Positions 33,355-42,256 of a stretch of DNA of 64,000 nucleotides are shown here, piece by piece. The notes beneath the pieces were generated by a model. That model was not told the origin of the DNA. It searched no databases and was given only the letters and a program-made list of their open reading frames with translations. How positions within the stretch are numbered: the first letter of the stretch is position 1; every line of letters starts with the position of its first letter. The stretch covers positions 62,001-126,000 of the forward strand of contig CAYLLA010000001.1 in assembly GCA_964384555.1 (NCBI GenBank), given 5' to 3'. The position numbers and the translations under genes are program-made. The DNA comes from CAG-390 sp964384555 (GTDB taxonomy: Bacteria > Bacillota > Clostridia > Oscillospirales > CAG-272).

Positions 33355-35142
33355 ATGACACTTCCGAGAAATGAGTATCCCCGCCCGCAGCTTTTGCGTG
33401 ACAGCTGGATCTGCCTTAACGGCGAATGGCAATTTGAAATAGACGATGCCGCAAGCGGCGCGGAGCGCGGCCTTTTTGAAAACGACCGTGAGCTTTCGGG
33501 CAGGATCACAGTTCCGTTTTGCCCGGAGAGCCGCCTCTCAGGCGTAGCTCACACCGATTTTATGAGGTGCGTGTGGTATAAGCGCGAGCTGGATCTGCCC
33601 GCCGAGTGGCAGGGCAAGCGTATCATCCTGCACTTTGGCGCGGTGGATTATCACGCCATCGTGTATGTAAACGGCAAAGTCGCCTGCGAGCATCGCGGCG
33701 GATATACTCCGTTCTCGGCCGATATAACTGCGCTCCTGAACGCGGCGAGCGAGCGCAATGTCATAACCCTTTGCGCATATGATGATCTGCGCTCGCACAA
33801 ACAGCCGGGCGGCAAGCAAAGCTCAAGGTTTGGCTCCTACGGCTGTTACTACACCCGTACCACCGGCATTTGGCAGACCGTGTGGGCGGAGGCGGTTGAT
33901 GAATGCTATCTTGCCGCCCTCAAGCTCACCCCGGATGTTGCATCCACCTCAGTTGGAGTAGAGTGCAAGATCGCCGGTGCGCTTGCGGAGGATGGTGGCG
34001 AGATATCCGTTCGTGCGCTGTATGACGGCCGCGAGGTCGGCTCGGCGCGTCTGCCTTTCCGCGCCATGGCAGAGACCGTCAGCTGTGTAAGCTTCGGCCT
34101 CTCGCTGACCGAGGCGCACCTTTGGGATGTCGGTCGCGGTGAGCTTTACGATCTTGAGGTGACCATCTCGCAAAATGGTCGCGTGCTTGATAGAGTGACG
34201 AGCTATTTCGGCCTGCGCTCCGTCACGCTTGAGGGACGTTCCTTTAGAATAAACGGTCGCACGGTGTTCGGTCGTTGGGTGCTTGATCAGGGCTTTTATC
34301 CCGAAGGAATATACACCGCCCCCACCGATGAGGCGCTTAAAAATGATATACTTAAGTCTATGGAGCTTGGCTTTAACGGCGCGCGTCTGCATGAAAAGGT
34401 CTTTGAGCCGCGGTTTTTGTACTGGGCGGATAAGCTTGGCTACCTTTGCTGGGGTGAGCACGCCAACTGGGGACTTGATATTACCGAGGCCGGCAGTATA
34501 CAGCACTTCCTGCCCGAGTGGCTTGAGGCCGTGGAGCGCGACTACAGCCACCCGTCGATCATCGGTTGGTGCCCCTTTAACGAAACATGGGATAGCAACC
34601 GCCGCGCACAGGCCGACAGTGTGCTGTCTATGGTCTACCGCGTAACAAAGGCCATCGATCCCACCCGCCCGGTCATCGATACAAGCGGTAACTTCCATGT
34701 TGAGACGGATATATTTGACGTTCATGATTATGAGCAACGCCCGGAGGTGTTCGTAACATATTACGATAAGATAGCCGAGGGCATTATAAACGACCAGTGC
34801 GAGCGCCATCCTACCCGCCGCGGCAGACAGCACTATGACGGCCGCAAGCCTGTGTTTATCAGCGAGTACGGAGGAATTGCATGGATCCCGGAGGGCAAAG
34901 CAGGCTGGGGCTACGGTAAGGGCCCCGCCACCGAGGAGGAGTTTATAGCTCGTTACCGCGGGCTTACCGATGCAATACTTGATAATGAGTATGTTATGGG
35001 CCTTTGCTATACACAGCTCTATGATGTGGAGCAGGAGCAAAACGGACTTATGACCTACGAGCGCGAGTTTAAGTTTGACCCCGCCATATTCAGGGAGATC
35101 AATACACGCGAGGCCGCCATCGAAAAAAAGGATAATAAATGA
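33355..35142 (+). CDS. Glycoside hydrolase family 2 (beta-galactosidase/beta-glucuronidase-like)
   Basis: A cytoplasmic 595-residue GH2 enzyme (no signal peptide) with the usual sugar-binding, immunoglobulin-like and TIM-barrel domains. The N-terminus reads PRPQLLRDSWICLNGEWQFEID. The acid/base catalyst is E410 in CPFNETWD and the nucleophile is E504 in FISEYGG. It belongs to the short GH2 enzymes without the large C-terminal domain of LacZ, and substrate cannot be fixed from sequence. The ATG at 33355 follows AAGGAG; an upstream ATG at 33286 lies in the structured leader and is rejected. It has its own promoter, leader and a very strong terminator. Confidence 0.93.
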   Translation: MTLPRNEYPRPQLLRDSWICLNGEWQFEIDDAASGAERGLFENDRELSGRITVPFCPESRLSGVAHTDFMRCVWYKRELDLPAEWQGKRIILHFGAVDYHAIVYVNGKVACEHRGGYTPFSADITALLNAASERNVITLCAYDDLRSHKQPGGKQSSRFGSYGCYYTRTTGIWQTVWAEAVDECYLAALKLTPDVASTSVGVECKIAGALAEDGGEISVRALYDGREVGSARLPFRAMAETVSCVSFGLSLTEAHLWDVGRGELYDLEVTISQNGRVLDRVTSYFGLRSVTLEGRSFRINGRTVFGRWVLDQGFYPEGIYTAPTDEALKNDILKSMELGFNGARLHEKVFEPRFLYWADKLGYLCWGEHANWGLDITEAGSIQHFLPEWLEAVERDYSHPSIIGWCPFNETWDSNRRAQADSVLSMVYRVTKAIDPTRPVIDTSGNFHVETDIFDVHDYEQRPEVFVTYYDKIAEGIINDQCERHPTRRGRQHYDGRKPVFISEYGGIAWIPEGKAGWGYGKGPATEEEFIARYRGLTDAILDNEYVMGLCYTQLYDVEQEQNGLMTYEREFKFDPAIFREINTREAAIEKKDNK

Positions 35143-35163
35143 TATCGGTGATATCGCAATAAC

Positions 35164-35203
35164 AGCCCCCGCGGGCATGACATCTGTCATGCCCGCGGGG
35201 GCT
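35164..35203. terminator. Very stable hairpin terminator after the GH2 gene
   Basis: A 19-bp perfect inverted repeat (35164-35182 with 35185-35203). It separates the convergent GH2 and membrane-protein genes and can end both; a T-rich stretch follows on the plus strand. Confidence 0.85.
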
Positions 35204-35218
35204 ATATGTGTTTGATGT

Positions 35219-35662
35219 TTATTTTTGTGCCTGATCCTTATTGCTGTTTTGTGTCGCTTCTCTAAAATTCCGTTCCTCTCTGACGGTCTTTTTTATATGT
35301 GCCGCGAGGAGGGAGTAGAGCACCATTACGACGATATAGATTACAAGAGCCGTCATAAAGCCCACAAGGCGCTGGCTGCCGGAAAGCTCGGCGGGCAACA
35401 GCACGCAAAGGTAGATGCCGAGCATCGTGGCGGCACAGTGCAGGGGATAGCCCAGCCCGCGCGGCAGGCTTTTTGCCGTCAGTGCGCAGTTAGCGGCGGC
35501 AAAGCAAAGGCAAAAGGGAAGCAGCAAAAACACGCGCTCTGCCGAGAGGAGCGCACCACCCTCTGCGTTTGAATACATGGCAAATATCACAAAGCTGTAA
35601 AGTCCTGCGGCTACTGTGTAGTATATGGCCATGTGGGTGAGTATCTTTTTTATCGTTTTCAT
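35219..35662 (-). CDS. Four-helix integral membrane protein, possibly DUF3021
   Basis: A 147-residue protein with four predicted membrane helices (about residues 8-30, 44-62, 75-95 and 100-120) and a short charged C-terminal tail. Size and topology resemble DUF3021 proteins, which often accompany LytTR regulators, but no regulator is next to it and I cannot confirm the family. The ATG at 35662 begins a normal Lys-containing N-terminus; a longer frame to 35725 adds no recognisable sequence. It appears monocistronic. Confidence 0.7.
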   Translation of the reverse strand: MKTIKKILTHMAIYYTVAAGLYSFVIFAMYSNAEGGALLSAERVFLLLPFCLCFAAANCALTAKSLPRGLGYPLHCAATMLGIYLCVLLPAELSGSQRLVGFMTALVIYIVVMVLYSLLAAHIKKTVREERNFREATQNSNKDQAQK

Positions 35663-35838
35663 AGATATTATCCGTCCGTATCTTTTTGATACCAATACTT
35701 TAGCACATTTTTTATCATATTGCAAGGGCTAATGTGTAAAAAAACAAAAATACCGATGCAAATATCGCCGCGCGGGGCGGCATATTAGTATATACTGAAT
35801 AAAAATAATGAATATTCAAAAAAATATTCATTGCGGTG

Positions 35839-35867
35839 TTGACTTTTACCTGTTTTAAAAGTATAAT
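35839..35867 (+). promoter_or_regulatory. Promoter of the nusB operon
   Basis: TTGACT (35839-35844), a 17-bp spacer, TATAAT (35862-35867), about 53 bases before the nusB ATG. Confidence 0.85.
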
Positions 35868-35919
35868 ATAATAGTATAATGGTCGGAGTATGTTTTGGGT
35901 CCGACCCGAAAGGAACGAC

Positions 35920-36342
35920 ATGACAAGACGAGTTGCAAGAGAAAATACCGTTGGACTTTTGTTTGAATACGGTTTTCGCCCCGAGGTCGAGGCGGGGGAT
36001 ATCTATGAGGCGGCACTGGAGGTGCGCGAGCTGGAGGACAATGACTTTATGAGGTCGCTCTACTTCGGCACTGTTGAAAATATTGAAGCAATAGATGCGG
36101 CAATAGCCAAAAACTCACGCGGTTGGAAGCCGGAGAGGCTTTCGGGTGTTGCAAGGGCTGTATTGCGCCTTGGCACATACGAGCTTTTGTTTACCGATGT
36201 TCCCAAAAATGTGGCGGTGAACGAGGCGATAGAAATGATAAAAAAATATGACGATGAAAAGGCGCGCCCCTTTGTTAACGGTATTCTTAACGCCATAATG
36301 AAGAGCGAGCCCTCGGGCGGCATATCGGGAGATAACGAGTAA
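35920..36342 (+). CDS. nusB: Transcription antitermination factor NusB
   Basis: A 140-residue all-helical NusB that binds boxA RNA together with S10 in rRNA antitermination. N-terminal MTRRVARENTVGLLFEYGF and the C-terminal signature VAVNEAIEMIKKYDDEKARPFVNGIL (split: NEAIEMIKKY and FVNGILNAI) are typical. The ATG at 35920 has GAAAGGAA upstream and fits the family; an earlier ATG at 35890 would add ten residues with no counterpart. The stop overlaps the next start (TAATG). Confidence 0.94.
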   Translation: MTRRVARENTVGLLFEYGFRPEVEAGDIYEAALEVRELEDNDFMRSLYFGTVENIEAIDAAIAKNSRGWKPERLSGVARAVLRLGTYELLFTDVPKNVAVNEAIEMIKKYDDEKARPFVNGILNAIMKSEPSGGISGDNE

Positions 36343-37316
36343 TGCTTTTTTGCGGTATCGATACCAGCAATTACACTACCTCCGCCGCGCTCTGTAACGA
36401 GGCGGGGCAGGTGGTGGCAAATATCAAAGAGCCGCTCCCGGTAAGGGCAGGTGAGTGCGGACTGCGGCAGTCGGATGCCGTGTTTGCGCACACGCGCAAC
36501 CTGCCGATAGTCACATCTCGTCTGCGCGAGGTGCTTGCATCCGATGAGCTTTGCGGCGAGCGTTTGGCGGCCATCGGCGTTTCCGAACGTCCGCGCGATG
36601 CCGAGGGCTCATACATGCCTTGCTTCCTTGCGGGCGTGGCGGCGGCATCGGCCATGGCGGATGCTATGGATCTGCCGCTTTATCGCACATCACATCAAAA
36701 CGGTCATATAATGGCGGCGCTTTATTCGTCGGGCAGGACAGAGCTTGTATCGCGGCGGCATATTGCCTTTCACGTTTCCGGCGGCACGACCGAGGTGTTG
36801 CTCGTTGAGCCGCGTGACAGCGCCTTTGCGGTCACTCTTATCGGCGGCACTCGGGATCTGAATGCGGGTCAGGCCGTGGACAGAACAGGTGTTATGCTCG
36901 GTCTGCGCTTTCCCTGCGGTGCGGCGCTTGAGGAGCTGGCAAACAGCTCCGCTCACAGCTTTAAATTCCCGCGCGTTGCGGTAAAGGACGGCTGGTGCAA
37001 TCTTTCCGGGCTTCAAAACAAGACCCAAAAAATGCTTGCCGACGGCGAGACGTCAGCCGATATCGCCGCCTATCTTTTTGATCACATCGCGGCGGTGCTT
37101 GCAAAAATGGCGGCCGATGCCCGCGAGGTGCAGGGTGACCTGCCCATAGTGTTTGCCGGCGGTGTTATGAGCAATAAACGGATACACCGTCATCTTGAGG
37201 CATTGGGCAACGTGCATTTTGCCGAGCCTGCATTCTCCGCCGATAACGCGGCAGGCGTGGCTCTGCTGGGCAGGCGCAGCTTTTTGGGCGAGCGCGGCGA
37301 GGGCTTACATGGATAA
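36342..37316 (+). CDS. TsaD/Kae1-like paralog of unknown function
   Basis: A 324-residue ASKHA protein related to TsaD: N-terminal CGIDTSNYTTSAAL, a metal-binding HxxxH as H118-Q-N-G-H122, VSGGTTEVLLV, and a C-terminal FSADNAAGVALLG with the metal Asp. The genuine TsaD is at 11702, so this is the second Kae1-type protein. Such paralogs sit next to nusB/xseA in a number of Clostridia and are usually annotated as O-sialoglycoprotease-like; no activity is established to my knowledge. It overlaps nusB by one base and xseA by eight bases. Confidence 0.88.
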   Translation: MLFCGIDTSNYTTSAALCNEAGQVVANIKEPLPVRAGECGLRQSDAVFAHTRNLPIVTSRLREVLASDELCGERLAAIGVSERPRDAEGSYMPCFLAGVAAASAMADAMDLPLYRTSHQNGHIMAALYSSGRTELVSRRHIAFHVSGGTTEVLLVEPRDSAFAVTLIGGTRDLNAGQAVDRTGVMLGLRFPCGAALEELANSSAHSFKFPRVAVKDGWCNLSGLQNKTQKMLADGETSADIAAYLFDHIAAVLAKMAADAREVQGDLPIVFAGGVMSNKRIHRHLEALGNVHFAEPAFSADNAAGVALLGRRSFLGERGEGLHG

Positions 37317-38565
37317 CGCACCGAGGATCGAGGCGCTGTCCGTCACAGCACTCAACGAATATATAAAGACCCTGCTTGATACCGATGATGTGCTTTCTGC
37401 TGTTGCGGTGCGCGGGGAGATATCAAACTTTAAAAACCACTACCAAACGGGGCACTTTTACTTCACGCTTAAGGACGAGGGCGGGTGCATTGCCGCGGTA
37501 ATGTTTCGCTCCTATGCCTCGCGGCTGGATTTTGTACCCGAAAACGGCATGCGCGCCGTGCTGTTTGGGCATGTATCATCATATGTAAAAAGCGGTCAGT
37601 ATCAGATATACGTTACCGATATGATACCGGACGGCGCAGGTGCGCTTTATCTGCGCTACGAACAGCTAAAGGCACGCTTGGCATCCGAGGGACTTTTTGA
37701 TCCCGCCCGCAAGAGGGCGATACCAAAATATCCGGAGCGTATAGGCATCGTTACCTCTCCCACCGGCGCGGCAATACAGGATATGCTAAATATCCTCGGT
37801 CGCCGCTTCCCGTATGCCGAGGTAACGCTCTATCCGGCGCTCGTCCAGGGCGCAGGGGCAGAGCCGTCGCTCTGCCGCGGGATCGAATATTTCAATTCCC
37901 GCGCGGCGGAGGATGCACCCGATGTGCTGATCATAGGCCGCGGCGGTGGATCGATAGAGGATCTTTGGGCGTTCAACGGCGAGTCGCTGGCAAGGACGAT
38001 AGCGGCATCGCGCATACCGGTGATCAGTGCGGTGGGACATGAAACTGATTTCACCATCGCCGATCTTGCGGCGGATCTGCGTGCCCCCACACCATCCGCG
38101 GCGGCGGAGGTAGCCGTGCCGGATTCGGCAAGACTGCGCTCACAGCTCTCAAATGTGGCCTCGCGCCTTTCTTCACTGCTAAGCGCAGGGGTCGAGCGCA
38201 AACGCGCCGAGTTGGCCGCCCTCTCCGGGCGCCGTTCGCTGACAGATTCCGCTTATCTTTTGGATGTCAAGCGCACCGCCCTCATGCTTGCGGAGGGACG
38301 GCTGTCATCTGCATATCTCGGGCGAGTAAATGATGCCAAAAACGAGTTGAGGGCGTATATCTCGTCACTTTCGGCGCTAAACCCGCTGGCGGTGCTGTCA
38401 CGCGGATACGCCGCAGTGCGCTCGGCGGACGGTAAGCATATGATAACGGAGGCCGCATCTCTCGCGCCAGGCGAGCGGTTGATGCTTTGCATGCGGGACG
38501 GAGATGTGGAGGTAACAGTTGATGAGGTCTGCCAAAAACCAAAGGATGATCCCCAAGGTGAGTAA
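37309..38565 (+). CDS. xseA: Exodeoxyribonuclease VII large subunit
   Basis: Large subunit of the single-strand-specific nuclease ExoVII. An OB-fold N-domain is seen as AVRGEISNFKNHYQTGHFYFTLKD. The catalytic domain includes IGIVTSPTGAAIQDM, VLIIGRGGGSIEDLWAFN and VISAVGHETDFTIADLAADLRAPTPSAAAE (quoted by parts: GRGGGSIEDLWAFN and AVGHETDFT). The ATG at 37309 overlaps the preceding gene by eight bases; a longer in-frame start lies wholly inside it. 418 residues. It forms the enzyme with xseB 25 bases downstream. Confidence 0.96.
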   Translation: MDNAPRIEALSVTALNEYIKTLLDTDDVLSAVAVRGEISNFKNHYQTGHFYFTLKDEGGCIAAVMFRSYASRLDFVPENGMRAVLFGHVSSYVKSGQYQIYVTDMIPDGAGALYLRYEQLKARLASEGLFDPARKRAIPKYPERIGIVTSPTGAAIQDMLNILGRRFPYAEVTLYPALVQGAGAEPSLCRGIEYFNSRAAEDAPDVLIIGRGGGSIEDLWAFNGESLARTIAASRIPVISAVGHETDFTIADLAADLRAPTPSAAAEVAVPDSARLRSQLSNVASRLSSLLSAGVERKRAELAALSGRRSLTDSAYLLDVKRTALMLAEGRLSSAYLGRVNDAKNELRAYISSLSALNPLAVLSRGYAAVRSADGKHMITEAASLAPGERLMLCMRDGDVEVTVDEVCQKPKDDPQGE

Positions 38566-38590
38566 CAGCAGGGGAGCGATATAGATTAAG

Positions 38591-38914
38591 ATGAACGAAA
38601 CAGAAAAAAACAAAACAGAAGAAATAGAAATAAAAGAAGATACCCAAGCAAGCGACTCCGTTGGCGAAACGGCAAAAAAGCCAAGATCCGGCGCACGTTC
38701 AAAGCGTGCGAGCGAAAAGGATATGACCTTTGAGGCCGCAATGACACGTCTTGAGGCGGTAGTGCATGCACTTGAGGACGGCAGAACGCCGCTTGAAGAG
38801 TCGATGAAGCTCTACGAGGAGGGCATCTCGCTCGTTCGCCTCTGTTCCGGTAAGCTTGAGGCCGCAGATAAAAAGGTGCGCATACTTACGGGCGAGGAGA
38901 CGGCCGAGGGCTGA
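38591..38914 (+). CDS. xseB: Exodeoxyribonuclease VII small subunit
   Basis: The conserved XseB helix pair occupies residues 43-100: MTFEAAMTRLEAVVHALEDG and LEESMKLYEEGISLVRLC. The first 42 residues are an extra Lys/Glu/Thr-rich disordered stretch not found in most XseB proteins of 60-80 residues. Total length is 107. An internal ATG at the domain start (residue 45) is possible but has no better ribosome-binding site. Confidence 0.92.
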   Translation: MNETEKNKTEEIEIKEDTQASDSVGETAKKPRSGARSKRASEKDMTFEAAMTRLEAVVHALEDGRTPLEESMKLYEEGISLVRLCSGKLEAADKKVRILTGEETAEG

Positions 38915-39021
38915 TGCGGCCAACCGTTATCCGCTCGCCCGAGGGTGTGCGGGATACGGATTTATAATTTATTGATCTTTTATTTTGAACAACACGTGGA
39001 ACGAGATAAGGTGATGGAGAT

Positions 39022-39927
39022 ATGGACGTAAGCGCGATCGATAATACAGCCGCCGATATTGAGGCGGCGCTTTGTGCGGCGGCGGAAAAGACAGCCGCGG
39101 CGCTTCGCGCCTGCTATCCTGCGGATGCGGAGGGCAAAACGCTCGATAGGGCGGAGCTTTACAGCCTCATGGCGGGCGGTAAAAGGATCAGACCATTTTT
39201 GGTGGTTGAATTTTGTCGTCTGTTCGGCGGCAGTGAGGAGGCGGCGTTGCCCTTTGCCTGTGCCATTGAGATGCTGCACACCTTCTCGCTCATACATGAC
39301 GACCTGCCATGCATGGATAATGACGATATGCGGCGCGGTCGCCCCACCAACCATCGCGTAAACGGCGAGGCGGTGGCGCTTTTGGCGGGCGATGCACTTG
39401 AGGTGCGCGCCGTTGCCACAGCGCTTTCAAATAAAAATGTATCGGTCGCGGATGCCGCGCGTGCCGCGGCCGCCATCTGCCGCGGGTCGGTCGCCATGAT
39501 CGAGGGGCAGATAATGGATATTGCCGCCGAGGAGCGGGAGATATCGATGGGCGAGCTTGTTACCCTGCAAAGCAAAAAAACGGGAGCGCTCATGCGCGTG
39601 AGCGCCGCGCTCGGGTGTATTGCCGCGGGCGTTCCGGATGATGACGAAAAAATGCGTGCCGCGATCAGCTACGCTGACGGTATAGGCCGCGCGTTTCAGG
39701 TGATAGACGATATTTTGGATGCCGAGAGTACCTCCGAGGAGCTGGGCAAGACCGCAGGCTCGGATGCAAGGGACGGCAAGGTGACATACCTCAGCTTTAT
39801 GAATGCAGAGGAGGCACGTGCTTTGGCGGCCGAGATCACCGCCGAGGCGGTGTCCGCTGTGGCGGCGTACCCGGGCTCGGAGATACTCATCTCGCTGGCC
39901 GAATGGCTGTTGCGGCGCAAAAAGTAA
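39022..39927 (+). CDS. ispA: Farnesyl/geranylgeranyl diphosphate synthase (polyprenyl synthetase)
   Basis: Trans-prenyltransferase that condenses IPP with DMAPP or GPP. The first Asp-rich motif HDDLPCMDNDDMRRGRPTNH lies near residue 93, the second is DDILD near residue 230, and GGKRIRPFL lies near residue 52. 301 residues is typical of IspA. It is placed between xseB and tlyA, where the MEP gene dxs is often found in Firmicutes but is absent here. A GGAG site precedes the ATG. Confidence 0.94.
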   Translation: MDVSAIDNTAADIEAALCAAAEKTAAALRACYPADAEGKTLDRAELYSLMAGGKRIRPFLVVEFCRLFGGSEEAALPFACAIEMLHTFSLIHDDLPCMDNDDMRRGRPTNHRVNGEAVALLAGDALEVRAVATALSNKNVSVADAARAAAAICRGSVAMIEGQIMDIAAEEREISMGELVTLQSKKTGALMRVSAALGCIAAGVPDDDEKMRAAISYADGIGRAFQVIDDILDAESTSEELGKTAGSDARDGKVTYLSFMNAEEARALAAEITAEAVSAVAAYPGSEILISLAEWLLRRKK

Positions 39928-39950
39928 CGGATGACGGCTGTTGTGTTGTT

Positions 39951-40709
39951 ATGAGAGCGGATCTGTTTTTGTTTGCAAACGGGCTGGCACCGAGCCGAGA
40001 GGCGGCAAAAAAGCTGATACTCGGCGGCTGTGTTTTGCTAAACGGCAAAAAGCTTGCAAAGCCGTCGGCCGATATCGGTGAGGATGTGGGCGCGGCGGAT
40101 ATTACGGTCATTCCATTGCCGGATATGCGTTATGTCGGGCGTGGGGGGCTTAAGCTTGAGGCGGCGCTTGATGCATTCGGCGTGTCTGTGTGCGGTGCGA
40201 AAGCTATCGATATAGGCGCATCCACGGGAGGATTTACCGATTGCCTTTTGTCCCGCGGTGCGGCACATGTTACCGCGGTGGATTCGGGACACGGTCAGCT
40301 GGCCGCAAAGCTTGAGGTCGACCCGCGCGTGCGCTCTCTTGAGGGCGTCAACGCGCGTTATATGACGGCGGATGCCGTTGGTGCCGGTTATGATATCGCC
40401 GTGATGGATGTTTCTTTTATATCTCAAACGCTGATATTACCCACCCTGCCGCCGCTTTTGCGGGACGGCGGGAGGCTGATATCACTTATCAAGCCTCAAT
40501 TTGAGGTAGGGCGTTCGGATGTCGGCAAGGGCGGCATCGTGCGCTCGGATTCCGCGCGCCTGCGTGCTGTGCGGTCTGTTATCGATGCGGCGGAGGGTGT
40601 CGGATTGCACCACCGCGGCACCATCACCTCGCCGATAACCGGCGGTGACGGAAATATAGAATATCTGGCGTGCTTTGTTTTGTCTCGCGGCGAGGCGGCG
40701 GGGCAATAA
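39951..40709 (+). CDS. tlyA: TlyA-family rRNA 2'-O-methyltransferase / hemolysin A homolog
   Basis: An S4 RNA-binding domain (residues 1-60, RADLFLFANGLAPSREAAKKLI) is followed by an FtsJ-like methyltransferase domain with the SAM motif AIDIGASTGGFTDCLL near residue 85 and a catalytic KPQFE near residue 183. TlyA methylates 16S and 23S rRNA in mycobacteria; in Firmicutes the role is less clear. I start it at the ATG at 39951, which matches the family N-terminus (252 residues). An ATG at 39903 inside ispA is an alternative; neither has a strong ribosome-binding site. Confidence 0.92.
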   Translation: MRADLFLFANGLAPSREAAKKLILGGCVLLNGKKLAKPSADIGEDVGAADITVIPLPDMRYVGRGGLKLEAALDAFGVSVCGAKAIDIGASTGGFTDCLLSRGAAHVTAVDSGHGQLAAKLEVDPRVRSLEGVNARYMTADAVGAGYDIAVMDVSFISQTLILPTLPPLLRDGGRLISLIKPQFEVGRSDVGKGGIVRSDSARLRAVRSVIDAAEGVGLHHRGTITSPITGGDGNIEYLACFVLSRGEAAGQ

Positions 40710-40777
40710 AAATCGTGCGGTCGAACAGTCAAGTAAAAAAAGACGATATCGATCGGCGGCATGCAATGGAGGGTGCT

Positions 40778-41668
40778 GTGCAGTTTTCAAGGGTCGCAGT
40801 TGTAACGAATTTTAATATATCCGAAAAAGCGGAGGTCGCACTGGCGGCCGCCCGCGCCTTTGCCACGCACGGAGCATCCCTTTTGCTTGATCTTTCGGCC
40901 AAGGGCAAGTGCGGCTTTGAGGCGGCGGGGCTTGCGCCGAGATATATGGCGGCGCATACGCTTTACGAAAATGCCGATATCGTTGTTGTGGTCGGCGGGG
41001 ACGGCTCTGTTCTTGAGGCGGCGCGGCGCTGTGCCGTGCGCTCCACCCCGGTGCTTGGCATAAACAAAGGGCGGCTGGGCTTTTTGTGCGAGCTTGAGGT
41101 GGATGAGCTGGGGCTTATAGATGGTCTCTACAGCGGCAAATATTCGATCGAGCGGCACACGATGCTGAATGTTGAGGTAATGAGCCGACCGGATGAAAAT
41201 GGTGAGCGGCGGCGCAACTATATAGCGCGTGCGCTCAATGATGCGGTCGTCTCAAACGGCTCGGTGGCGCGTATCGTGGATATCGAGCTTCGCGAGGGCG
41301 GCAAAACGGCGGCGACCTATCGTGCCGACGGCATTATTGCCGCCACACCTACCGGATCTACCGCTTATTCCATGTCGGCGGGCGGCCCTGTTCTTGATCC
41401 GCGCCTTGGCGGCATCTGCATAACTCCGATATGTGCGCATTCGGTCTCCGCAAAGCCGATAGTTTTCCCGGACAGCGCAAAGCTTGAGATAGTAAATGTC
41501 TGCCGCCGCGAGCCGGCACTCTTTCTGACTGTTGATGGCAGGGTGAACATAAAGCTTGCACGCGGTGAGGCGGTAAGGATAACCCGCTCGGATAGGCACG
41601 CGGGGATAATACGGCTCAAAGAGGATGTTTTTTACGAGGTCTTCAAGCACAAAATGAGCGGGATCTGA
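40778..41668 (+). CDS. nadK: NAD kinase
   Basis: Phosphorylates NAD to NADP. The diagnostic GGDG motif (VVVVGGDGSVLEAARR) lies near residue 65, followed by GINKGRLGFLCE, the NAD-binding LNDAVVSNGSVARI and PTGSTAYSMSAGGPVLDP. I start it at the GTG at 40778, which has GGAGGG five bases upstream and gives 296 residues; an ATG at 40766 overlaps that ribosome-binding site. It keeps the tlyA-nadK-argR-recN order common in Firmicutes. Confidence 0.95.
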   Translation: MQFSRVAVVTNFNISEKAEVALAAARAFATHGASLLLDLSAKGKCGFEAAGLAPRYMAAHTLYENADIVVVVGGDGSVLEAARRCAVRSTPVLGINKGRLGFLCELEVDELGLIDGLYSGKYSIERHTMLNVEVMSRPDENGERRRNYIARALNDAVVSNGSVARIVDIELREGGKTAATYRADGIIAATPTGSTAYSMSAGGPVLDPRLGGICITPICAHSVSAKPIVFPDSAKLEIVNVCRREPALFLTVDGRVNIKLARGEAVRITRSDRHAGIIRLKEDVFYEVFKHKMSGI

Positions 41669-41762
41669 TCCCGATATCACGAGAGACCGTGATACACAAA
41701 AGTATATTATTTAAAGATAAAAGAAGATCAAAAGAAGATCGAAAGGATCGGTTAGCCATATA

Positions 41763-42218
41763 ATGAAAAGTGGACGACAGGAAAAGATCATAAGCCTTAT
41801 CGAAAACTGCGATGTTGAAACGCAGGAGGAGCTGATAGGGCTGTTGCTTCGCGAGGGATATCGGGTAACGCAGGCCACGGTCTCCCGCGATATAAAAGAG
41901 CTAAAGCTCTCAAAGGTCCCGACCGGCCGCGGCACATACAAATACACGCTCCCGCGGCAGGAGGATAGCGGCAGTAACATAAAATTCAATACGGCACTTA
42001 TCGAGTCGATAAAAAAGGTGGATTATTCGGGTAATATGATAGTCCTTTCTACCTATCCGGGGCTTGCAAACGCAGTGGCTGCGGGGCTTGATGCCATAGA
42101 CAGTGACGAGATACTCGGCAGTGTTGCCGGTGACGATACCATATTTATCGTAACGCGGGGGCTGGATTCCTCCAAAAAGCTCAGCGAAAAGATAAAAATA
42201 CTTTTGCGTTCTGTTTGA
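41763..42218 (+). CDS. argR: Arginine repressor ArgR
   Basis: A winged-helix N-terminal domain (RQEKIISLIENCDVETQEEL, then TQATVSRDIKELKL near residue 40) and a C-terminal hexamerisation/arginine-binding domain with DEILGSVAGDDTIFIV (conserved GDDT near residue 122). 151 residues. It represses arginine biosynthesis and is encoded between nadK and recN in many Firmicutes. The arginyl-tRNA synthetase gene argS lies two genes downstream. Confidence 0.95.
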   Translation: MKSGRQEKIISLIENCDVETQEELIGLLLREGYRVTQATVSRDIKELKLSKVPTGRGTYKYTLPRQEDSGSNIKFNTALIESIKKVDYSGNMIVLSTYPGLANAVAAGLDAIDSDEILGSVAGDDTIFIVTRGLDSSKKLSEKIKILLRSV

Positions 42219-42256
42219 ATGCACCGCAAGGATGTCTGTGGGGACGGTGATTTTTA

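Noticed and set aside
33949..35190. 413-codon ORF antisense to the GH2 gene
   Set aside because: It is a shadow frame of the glycosidase, runs through the terminator hairpin, and has no recognisable domain.
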